Shown here: positions 57,925-64,000 of the stretch, in pieces | How the letters are laid out: every line of letters starts with the position of its first letter | Position numbering within the stretch: position 1 is the first letter of the stretch | DNA from: Halorubrum aidingense JCM 13560 | GTDB lineage: Archaea > Halobacteriota > Halobacteria > Halobacteriales > Haloferacaceae | DNA length: 64,000 nucleotides | Direction of reading: 5' to 3' | NCBI RefSeq assembly: GCF_000336995.1 | Contig: NZ_AOJI01000022.1 | Coordinates: 250,039-314,038, forward strand | The notes under the pieces: model-generated | The model's database searches: none | Told to the model about the DNA's origin: nothing | What the model saw: only the letters and a program-made list of their open reading frames with translations | Program-made: the position numbers and the translations under genes

Positions 57925-60186
57925 TCACAGGTTCGCCGGCTGGATCGTCGCCAGCGCCGCCGCGAAGTCGTCGCCGGTGATGCCGACCTCGTCGGCGTGG
58001 TCGTTGGCGGCCGCGCCGTGCTCGTCGGCGACGCGCTCGATGGCTTGGAGCGCCGCCTCCCGACAGAGCGCGGCGATCTCCGCGCCGGAGTACCCCTCCG
58101 TCTCGTCGGCGAGTCGTTCGAGGTCGACCCCCTCGACGAGGGGCTTCTCGCGGGTGTGGACGTCGAGGATCTTCCGACGGGCGTCGCGATCGGGTTCGGG
58201 CACCTCGATGTGCGTCTCTAACCGCCCCGGGCGAAGCAGCGCGGGATCGAGGGCGTTCCGCCGGTTCGTCGCCGCCAGCACCACCAGATTGGGGTTGTCG
58301 CTCGCGCGGTCCAGTTCCGTGAGCAGCTGGGAGACCACGCGCTCGCCGACGCCCGACCCGTCGCCGCCGGGGCCGTCGCGGTCGGCCGCGATCGCGTCGA
58401 TCTCGTCGAAGAAGACTATGACGGGGGCGGCCTGGCGGGCGCGATCGAACAGGTCCCTGACCGCCTTCTCCGATTCCCCCACGTACCGGTCGAGCAGCTC
58501 CGGGCCGGCGACCTGGATGAAGTTGACGCCGCTCTCGCCCGCGATCGCTCTCGCGAGCAGCGTCTTCCCGGTGCCGGGCGGCCCGTGGAGCAGCACCCCG
58601 GTCGGCGGGTCGGCGCGAGCCGCCTCGAACAGCGGCCCGTAGGTGAGGGGCCACGAGACCGCCCGATCCAGCTTCGCCTTGGCGTCCGGGAGCCCCCCGA
58701 CGTCGGCGTAATCGGTGGTCGGCTGCTCGGCGACGTACTCGCGCATCGCGCTCGGTTCGACGGCGGCGTGGGCCGCCTCGAAGTCGGCCCGTCCGACCGT
58801 CACCTCGGCCAGCGCCGTCGCGTCCGTCTCCCGGGCCCGCCGGAGCGCGATCATCGCCGCCTCCTGTGTCAGCCCCTCGATGTCGGCGCCGACGAACCCG
58901 TGGGTCCGGCTCGCGATGCGGTCGAGGTCGACGTCGTCCGCGAGGGGCATCCGGCGCGTGTGGACGTCGAGGATCTGCCGGCGGCCCGCCTCCCCGGGGA
59001 CGCCGATCTCGATCTCGCGGTCGAAGCGACCGCCCCGGCGCAGCGCGGGGTCGAGGCTGTCGACGCGGTTGGTCGCGCCGATGACGATCACGTCGCCGCG
59101 GGCGTCGAGCCCGTCCATCAGCGAGAGCAACTGGCCGACGACGCGGTTCTCCACGTCGCCGCCGTCGTCGCGCTTGCCCGCGATCGAGTCGATCTCGTCG
59201 AAGAAGACGATCGCGGGGGCCTCCTGACTCGCGCGCTCGAACACGTCCCGGAGGCGCTCTTCGCTCTCGCCTTTGTACTTCGACATGATCTCGGGGCCGT
59301 CGACGGTGATGAACGTGGCGTCCACCTCGTTGGCGACGGCGCGCGCGATGAGCGTCTTCCCGGTGCCCGGCGGCCCGTGGAGCAGGACGCCCTTCGGGGG
59401 GTCGACGCCGAGGCGAGTGAACACGCCCGGCTCCGAGAGCGGGAGTTCGATCGTCTCGCGAACCAGCTCCAACTCCTCGTCGAGACCGCCGATGTCCTCG
59501 TAGGTCGCGCCGGCGGTGTGCTCTGCGGGGGGTGCGGCGCCGTCGACGCCGTCGGTACCGGCGGAACCGCCGTCGCCCCCAGTCGGCGCGGTCCCGGAGG
59601 CGCCCGTCGAGGGGGTCGTCGAGGAGGCCGTCCCGGCCCCCCCGGCCGTCCCGGTCGCCCGGCTCTCGGCGCCCTCGCGCTCCTCGTACACGACGGATAC
59701 GTCGGTTCGGTCGGTGACTCGCACCGTGCCGTCGGGCCGCGTCTCGGCGACGACGAATCGGAGCCCACCGAGGCGCTCGACGTGGACCGCCTCGCCCTCG
59801 GTGACGGGCCGATCGCGGAGGTCCCGAGCGAGCGCGCGCTCGACGACCTCGCGACTCACGTCGACGTCGGCGAGACGAGCGGGCGCCGCGAGGACGACGC
59901 GGGTCGCGTCCTCGACGTCCACGGGGCCGACCGCGACGGTGTCGCCGACTTTCACGCCGGCGTTCGCTCGGGTGTCGGCGTCGATGAGAACGGAGCCGTC
60001 GCGGGCGTCGGCGCCCCCGGGCCACACCTTCGCCACCGCGGTCCGCTCGCCGCGGATCTCGACGGTGTCGCCGCTGAGGAGGCCGAGTCGCTTGCGAGCG
60101 GATTCGGGGAGCCGGGCGATGCCGCGGCCCGCGTCCCGCTTCTCGGCGGCGCGGACGGTGAGCCGGAGGGCGGCGGTGTCGTTCAT
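57925..60186 (-). CDS. cdc48: AAA ATPase CDC48/VAT-type
   Basis: 753 residues. N-domain (about 1-180: [34 protein letters not shown]) then two AAA modules. D1: Walker [13 protein letters not shown] (about 268), Walker [13 protein letters not shown]2: [23 protein letters not shown]. Acts as a protein unfoldase feeding the proteasome and in membrane processes. A Gly/Ser/Thr/Ala-rich linker of about 55 residues (182-236) between N and D1 is longer than usual. Same strand as rhomboid, six bases upstream of its start. Confidence 0.95.
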   Translation of the reverse strand: MNDTAALRLTVRAAEKRDAGRGIARLPESARKRLGLLSGDTVEIRGERTAVAKVWPGGADARDGSVLIDADTRANAGVKVGDTVAVGPVDVEDATRVVLAAPARLADVDVSREVVERALARDLRDRPVTEGEAVHVERLGGLRFVVAETRPDGTVRVTDRTDVSVVYEEREGAESRATGTAGGAGTASSTTPSTGASGTAPTGGDGGSAGTDGVDGAAPPAEHTAGATYEDIGGLDEELELVRETIELPLSEPGVFTRLGVDPPKGVLLHGPPGTGKTLIARAVANEVDATFITVDGPEIMSKYKGESEERLRDVFERASQEAPAIVFFDEIDSIAGKRDDGGDVENRVVGQLLSLMDGLDARGDVIVIGATNRVDSLDPALRRGGRFDREIEIGVPGEAGRRQILDVHTRRMPLADDVDLDRIASRTHGFVGADIEGLTQEAAMIALRRARETDATALAEVTVGRADFEAAHAAVEPSAMREYVAEQPTTDYADVGGLPDAKAKLDRAVSWPLTYGPLFEAARADPPTGVLLHGPPGTGKTLLARAIAGESGVNFIQVAGPELLDRYVGESEKAVRDLFDRARQAAPVIVFFDEIDAIAADRDGPGGDGSGVGERVVSQLLTELDRASDNPNLVVLAATNRRNALDPALLRPGRLETHIEVPEPDRDARRKILDVHTREKPLVEGVDLERLADETEGYSGAEIAALCREAALQAIERVADEHGAAANDHADEVGITGDDFAAALATIQPANL

Positions 60187-60334
60187 GGCCGTCGTAGTCG
60201 CCGCCGGCTCTTTATCCTTGTCCGGCCCGGTCGCCGATCGGCGACCCGGCTCGCGCCGTCGGTCCGGGCCGCCGACTGTCGGCCGCCGACCGCCGACCGC
60301 AACCCCCTTCCCTCCCGCGAGCGGGCGGCTAGGT

Positions 60335-61522
60335 ATGCAACCGACAGGGCACCTGCGCGACGGCGCGGTCCGCGTCGCCGGCGACGCCCGCCAGCGATTC
60401 TACGACTCCCGCGGCTACGGGCGCCCGCTCGACGGCAACGAGATCGAGCTCTCGCGCGTCGAGGCCGCCCACCTGCTGTTCCGCGGGGACCTGGCCGGCG
60501 TCACTCTCGATTCCGACGGCGGACGCGGCACCGACAGCGACACCGACGGCGACGCCGCCGGGTTCGAGCGCTTCTTCGTCGAGAGCGCGGCCGCCGCCGA
60601 CCGCTTCGCGGTGCGCTACCTCGTGTACGCCGACCTCCGCGACCGCGGCTTCTACCTCTCGCCGGCCCGCGACCCCTGGCCCGGCGGAGACGCCCCCGTC
60701 GCCGACGCGGTCGACTTCGTCGCTTACGAACGCGGGTCGACGCCCGACACGGGGAACGTGAAGTACCCGGTGCAGGTCGTCGGCGAGCGCGAGTCGCTTC
60801 CCGCGGCCGGGCTCGCCGGCCGCACCCTCGCCGTCGTCGACGAGGAGTCCGACATCACGTACTTCGCGGCTGACCGCGCGGACCTCTCGGGGACGACCGA
60901 GTACGAGCCCGCGGAGCGCGTGACGGGCGTCCTGCTCTCGGATCGGGTCGTCGTCTGGGACGCCCCGGACCCCCTCTACGAGCGGGGCTTCTACGGCCAG
61001 CCGCTCACCGGCCGCGCCGCGGCCGTCGAAGGGGCGATCCAGCTCTCGCTGGTCGAGGCGGCGTCGCTGGCGGCCGACGGGGCGCTGTCGCTGTCGGCGT
61101 CGGTGGACGCGGCGGGCGAATCGCTCAGCGAGGGCGCCACAGAGACAGACGGCCCCGCCGCCGCCATCGTCGCCCGCGGCCGCGCGGTCGAGGGCGAGCG
61201 CTTCGACCGTCGCCTCGCCGTATATCGACGGCTTCGCGAGGCCGACACCGTCCCGAAGACCGGCTTCAAATTCGGCGCCGACTTCCGGACGTACCTCGAC
61301 GTGGAGACGGTCGACGACCTCCCGCACTCCGAGCACCTCGTGCGCGTCGTCGCCCCCGACCACCGATTCTCGCCGCGCGAACTGTCGCTCGACGTGCGAC
61401 TCGCGGGCGGCGTCCGCAAGGAGATGGTGTTCGCGCTGGCCAGGGTGGGGGAGGACGGTGGTGAGAATGCGCCCCTCGACGCCGACGTGGAGTGGCTCTC
61501 TATCGGGCGGCTGACCCCGTAG
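60335..61522 (+). CDS. endA: tRNA-splicing endonuclease, fused alpha2 type
   Basis: 395 residues, twice the single-unit size: an N-terminal degenerate copy (about 1-190) and a C-terminal catalytic copy. Catalytic Tyr, His and Lys appear in [15 protein letters not shown] and [13 protein letters not shown]. Cleaves the bulge-helix-bulge motif in intron-containing tRNA and rRNA precursors. The N-copy has an acidic insert (about 70-90). ATG at 60335 is chosen; a long frame from upstream is antisense to CDC48. Confidence 0.92.
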   Translation: MQPTGHLRDGAVRVAGDARQRFYDSRGYGRPLDGNEIELSRVEAAHLLFRGDLAGVTLDSDGGRGTDSDTDGDAAGFERFFVESAAAADRFAVRYLVYADLRDRGFYLSPARDPWPGGDAPVADAVDFVAYERGSTPDTGNVKYPVQVVGERESLPAAGLAGRTLAVVDEESDITYFAADRADLSGTTEYEPAERVTGVLLSDRVVVWDAPDPLYERGFYGQPLTGRAAAVEGAIQLSLVEAASLAADGALSLSASVDAAGESLSEGATETDGPAAAIVARGRAVEGERFDRRLAVYRRLREADTVPKTGFKFGADFRTYLDVETVDDLPHSEHLVRVVAPDHRFSPRELSLDVRLAGGVRKEMVFALARVGEDGGENAPLDADVEWLSIGRLTP

Positions 61523-61602
61523 CGATCGCCGATGTGAGCGGACGGGGACCGCCTCCGGGACGAACGGAAGGATTTTTTCCGAACGTGGACCTCTCGGGAC
61601 TT

Positions 61603-62206
61603 ATGAACGAGCCCTCCGCGTTCGGATCGACGTCGACCGCGTACGACATCTCCACGGTCGATCTCGACGACGACCGGTACGAGGTCAAGCAGTCGGCGAT
61701 CCGGAACAAGTACGCCGTTCGCGACAGCAACGGCACCGTCGTCTTGCGCGGGAAACAGAAGATGTTCAAGCTGAAAGAGGAGTTCCCGTTCGTCACCGGC
61801 GACGGCGACGACGCGTTCACCGTGAAGGCGGGGGGGGATCATGGACGTCGCCGGCAACTACGCCATCGTCGATTCGGGCACCGGCGAGGAGGTCGTCGTC
61901 CTCGACGAGGACTTCTCGCTGTTCGTCGAGAACTGGACGATCCGCGACCCCGACACGGGGGCGGCGCTGGCGACGATCCGGTCGAAGAGCAAGGCGATGT
62001 CCGCGCTCCGGCACCTGATCTCCGTCGCGAACCTCGTCCCGAACAAGTACGAGATCTTCGACGCCGACGGCGGTCACGTCGGCGACATCGAGGGGAAGTT
62101 CTCGCTGCGCGACGCCTACACGGTCACCATCGACGACGCGAGCGACGTGCCGAAAGAGGCGGTGATCGCCGCCGCGTGCGTCCTCGACGCCCTCGAAAAC
62201 CAGTAG
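61603..62206 (+). pseudogene. LURP-one-related (tubby-like) protein gene with a frameshift in a G run
   Basis: Starting at 61603 the frame reads MNEPSAFGSTSTAYDISTVD and later KQKMFKLKEEFPFV up to VKAGG. It then shifts at a run of eight G (61830-61837) and continues in the next frame as GIMDVAGNYAIVDSGTGEEV through VPNKYEIFDADGGHVGDIEG to LDALENQ. Removing one G restores one 200-residue protein, fitting the LURP-one-related/tubby-like family with ~200 residues and two beta-barrel halves. Could be a sequencing error, a true mutation or a slippage-controlled gene. Alone on its strand between endA and serS. Confidence 0.7.
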
Positions 62207-62219
62207 CGACGCGCGCCGC

Positions 62220-63590
62220 CTACTCGCCGCCCAGTTTCGTCTCGCCGACGGCGTCGTGCCCCTCGATGGTCTCGGTCCCGCCCATGTACGGGCGCAGCGC
62301 CTCGGGGACGGTGACGGTGCCGTCGTCGTTCTGGTAGTACTCCAAGATGGCGACGACGATCCGCGGGACCGCGAGCCCGGAGCCGTTCAGGGTGTGGAGG
62401 TACTCGGCCGACTCGTGGTGCTCCTCGCGGAACCGGATCCCGGCGCGGCGCGCCTGGAAGTCCTCGAAGTTCGAGACCGAGGAGACCTCGAGCCAGCGGC
62501 CGCCCTCCTCGGGGCCCTCGTCCATGTCATCGCCGGGCGCCCACACCTCTAGGTCGTACTTCTTCGCCTGCGTGAACCCGAGGTCGCCGGTGCACATCTC
62601 CAGCACGCGGTAGGGGAGTTCGAGGCGGCGGAGCACCTCCTCGGCCTCGTCGACGAGCCCCTCGAAGCGCTCCTCGCTCTCCTCGGGCCGGACGAAGTTC
62701 ACCATCTCCACCTTGTTGAACTGGTGGACGCGGACGATTCCGCGCGTCTCGGTGCCGTGCTCGCCCGCCTCCTGCCGGAAGTTCGGCGTGTACGCCTGGT
62801 ACTTGAGGGGGAGGTCCTCGCCGAGCAGGATCTCGTCGCGGTGGAGGTTCGTGACGGGCACCTCCGCGGTCGGGAGCAGCCAGAGGTCGTCGTCCTCGTA
62901 CGGCTCCTCGTTCGTCCCCTCGATCCGGTAGGCGTCCTCGGTGAACTTCGGGAGCTGGCCGGTGCCCCGCATCGAGTCGGAGTTGACCGGGATCGGCGGG
63001 AACACGTCGTGGTAGTCCTGCTCGCGGTGGACGTCCAGCATGAACTGGATCAGCGCGTGTTCGAGTCGGGCGCCGTCGCCCTTCGCGACGTAGAAGCCGC
63101 CGCCGGCGACCTTCGCGCCGCGCTCGAAGTCAAGGATCTCCAGCTCCTCGCCGAGGTCGTAGTGCGGAATCACGTCGTCGGGAAGCTCCCGGCGGTCGTC
63201 GAACCCCTCGCGGCGCCGCTCGACGTTCTCCGACTCGTCGGCGCCGACGGGCACCGATTCGTGGGGAATCTGCGGAAGTTCGAGCAGGGACTGCTCCAGT
63301 TCGGCCTCCAGTTCGTCGGCGCGGTCCTCGATATCCTGGAGTTCGGCCTTGAGTTCCTGCGAGCGCTCGATCGCTTCTTGCGCCTCCGCCTCCTCGCCGG
63401 CGGCTTTCAGCTCGCCGATTTTCGAGGAGACCTCGTTGCGCTCGTGGCGCAGGTCGTCGCCGCGCTGTTTCAGCTCTCGCCACTCCTCGTCGACGTCGAG
63501 TATCCGGTCGAGGTCCACGTCGACGCCCTTGTTGGCGAGCGCCTCGCGGACGACCTCGGGGTTCTGCCGGACGAACTGTCGAGACAGCAT
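62220..63590 (-). CDS. serS: Seryl-tRNA synthetase
   Basis: 456 residues, class II, bacterial-type (not the methanogen type). The N-terminal coiled-coil arm (about 30-110, rich in [20 protein letters not shown]) binds tRNA. Motif 2 [21 protein letters not shown] and motif 3 [19 protein letters not shown] are clear. Charges tRNA-Ser (and selenocysteine tRNA where present). Upstream of its start lies repeat copy C. Confidence 0.96.
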   Translation of the reverse strand: MLSRQFVRQNPEVVREALANKGVDVDLDRILDVDEEWRELKQRGDDLRHERNEVSSKIGELKAAGEEAEAQEAIERSQELKAELQDIEDRADELEAELEQSLLELPQIPHESVPVGADESENVERRREGFDDRRELPDDVIPHYDLGEELEILDFERGAKVAGGGFYVAKGDGARLEHALIQFMLDVHREQDYHDVFPPIPVNSDSMRGTGQLPKFTEDAYRIEGTNEEPYEDDDLWLLPTAEVPVTNLHRDEILLGEDLPLKYQAYTPNFRQEAGEHGTETRGIVRVHQFNKVEMVNFVRPEESEERFEGLVDEAEEVLRRLELPYRVLEMCTGDLGFTQAKKYDLEVWAPGDDMDEGPEEGGRWLEVSSVSNFEDFQARRAGIRFREEHHESAEYLHTLNGSGLAVPRIVVAILEYYQNDDGTVTVPEALRPYMGGTETIEGHDAVGETKLGGE

Positions 63591-63811
63591 TTGTCGGTGG
63601 TTCCGCCGGACGGCCCAAAACCGTATCGGAGCGTCGGTACCGTCTCGTCGGACCGATAGCTCGGTGAGTGCGGTGCACGGCCACGCGGCCCGCGGTGGCC
63701 ACTTATAAATAATCGCCAGCGGCGGCTCGGTGAACGCTACCGTGCTCCGGTCGATCGCTTACAAATCGTCGGTGGAGTAGTGGCCCTGTCCAACGCCTGC
63801 GACACCCAACT

Positions 63812-63890
63812 GCTCCGCAACCGCTCCGCAACCGCTCCGCAACCGCACCGCTCCGCAACCGCACCGGTCCGCAACCGCACCGCTCCGCAC
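63812..63890 (-). repeat. 11-base tandem repeat attached to copy C
   Basis: gctccgcaacc, read on the plus strand, repeats five to six times with some 17-base variants (extra gcacc). In the element's own orientation it follows core C directly, like the ggttgcgg after core A. Confidence 0.7.
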
Positions 63891-63990
63891 CTCACGCCTC
63901 CCCAGCCTCGCCGCTGGCGCCGACGGCGCCAGCGACTCCCTCTCGCTCGGTTCGCGCCTTTATAAGGCGCTCACCGGAGCGCGCCACCGC
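63871..63990 (-). repeat. Dispersed structured element, copy C
   Basis: In its own orientation it opens gcggtggcgcgctccggtga as in A and B. Hairpin 1: GCGCCTT-ATA-AAGGCGC; hairpin 2: GTCGCTGGCGCC...GGCGCCAGCGGC with one wobble. The ctggggaggcgtgagg block follows. The 5' flank beyond 64000 is not visible, so its TATA-like boxes cannot be checked. Confidence 0.7.
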
Positions 63991-64000
63991 GTTCGGTCAT

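Larger units (their letters stand above)
63591..64000. other. Intergenic region with repeat copy C running to the window end
   Basis: Holds TATA-like cttataaata near 63702, cttacaaat near 63759, the shared ctgcgacaccca module (63797-63808), an 11-base tandem repeat and core C on the minus strand. No gene is convincing in this window; the element is cut at 64000 on its 5' side. Confidence 0.75.

Noticed and set aside
59516..60334. Long plus-strand frame before endA
   Set aside because: It is antisense to CDC48 with no protein signature; the ATG at 60335 starts the conserved endonuclease.
63812..63890. 11-base repeats as a CRISPR array
   Set aside because: Units are too short, contiguous, with no spacers and no cas genes in the window.
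1..64000. Prophage, integron or defence island
   Set aside because: No integrase, capsid, terminase, restriction-modification or cas genes were seen; the window is dominated by housekeeping genes.

Overview
The window is a chromosomal segment of a haloarchaeon, most likely Halorubrum or a close relative (genus-level call is inference). The evidence is very high G+C, strongly acidic proteins rich in Asp and Glu, leaderless genes with a TATA-like box about 25-30 bases before the start codon, archaeal ribosomal and translation proteins (L7Ae, S28e, L24e, uL11, eL37, aIF1A, aIF5B), a PGF-CTERM surface protein, a SAMP1-type modifier, HTH_10/Bat-type regulation, CDC48 and archaeal RNase J. It is mostly core chromosome; I see no complete IS element, prophage, CRISPR array, rRNA or intact tRNA gene.

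Layout. 1-8.5 kb: end of a surface protein, a CBS-domain protein with a ribosome-hibernation-like tail, a HAD phosphatase, an aldo/keto reductase, FolD, a GNAT acetyltransferase and a metallophosphatase. 8.6-10 kb: rpl7ae-rps28e-rpl24e-ndk operon behind an unusually long leader. 10.3-23.5 kb: beta-propeller protein, carbonic anhydrase, a 44-residue membrane protein, aIF1A, a SLC13 permease, an HTH_10 regulator, an M28 peptidase, DUF2270, a HerA-like ATPase, UspA and DUF4013. 23.5-24.1 kb: intergenic region with a structured repeat (copy A). 24.1-31.5 kb: uL11, a TetR-MFS pair with a perfect palindromic operator, a cold-shock protein, and the sdhCDBA operon. 31.6-36.5 kb: a UDG-like protein and a K+ cluster (Kch-type channel plus two linked membrane/TrkA-C proteins). 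36.5-46.4 kb: SAMP1, deoxyhypusine synthase, Lsm-eL37, RNase J-idsA, a DMT exporter, peroxiredoxin, a histidine kinase, and map-HIT. 46.4-46.8 kb: repeat copy B. 46.8-50.4 kb: tungstate ABC transporter (tupABC) opposite a ModE/TOBE regulator. 50.4-64 kb: small membrane and zinc-ribbon proteins, aIF5B, PRC-barrel-Nob1, cis-prenyltransferase, HAD, a PadR-like protein with a NikR-like regulator, a rhomboid protease, CDC48, tRNA endonuclease, a frameshifted LURP-one gene, serS, and repeat copy C at the window end.

How the genes work together. Translation and RNA biology dominate: ribosomal proteins, initiation factors, Nob1 (16S maturation), EndA (tRNA splicing), SerS, Lsm, RNase J and hypusine synthesis. 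Isoprenoid lipid synthesis is represented by idsA and uppS, respiration by succinate dehydrogenase, and ion/metal homeostasis by the K+ cluster, tupABC/ModE and NikR.

The most unusual content is the three-copy dispersed intergenic element (A, B, C). Its hairpin stems change sequence between copies while pairing is retained, TATA-like motifs flank it, and two of the three copies lie between convergent genes. Other notable items are the long leaders of rpl7ae and RNase J, the CBS-HPF-like fusion, a zinc-less L24e, a homopolymer frameshift in the LURP-one gene, a tRNA T-arm-like relic, and small proteins of 41, 44, 58 and 62 residues.
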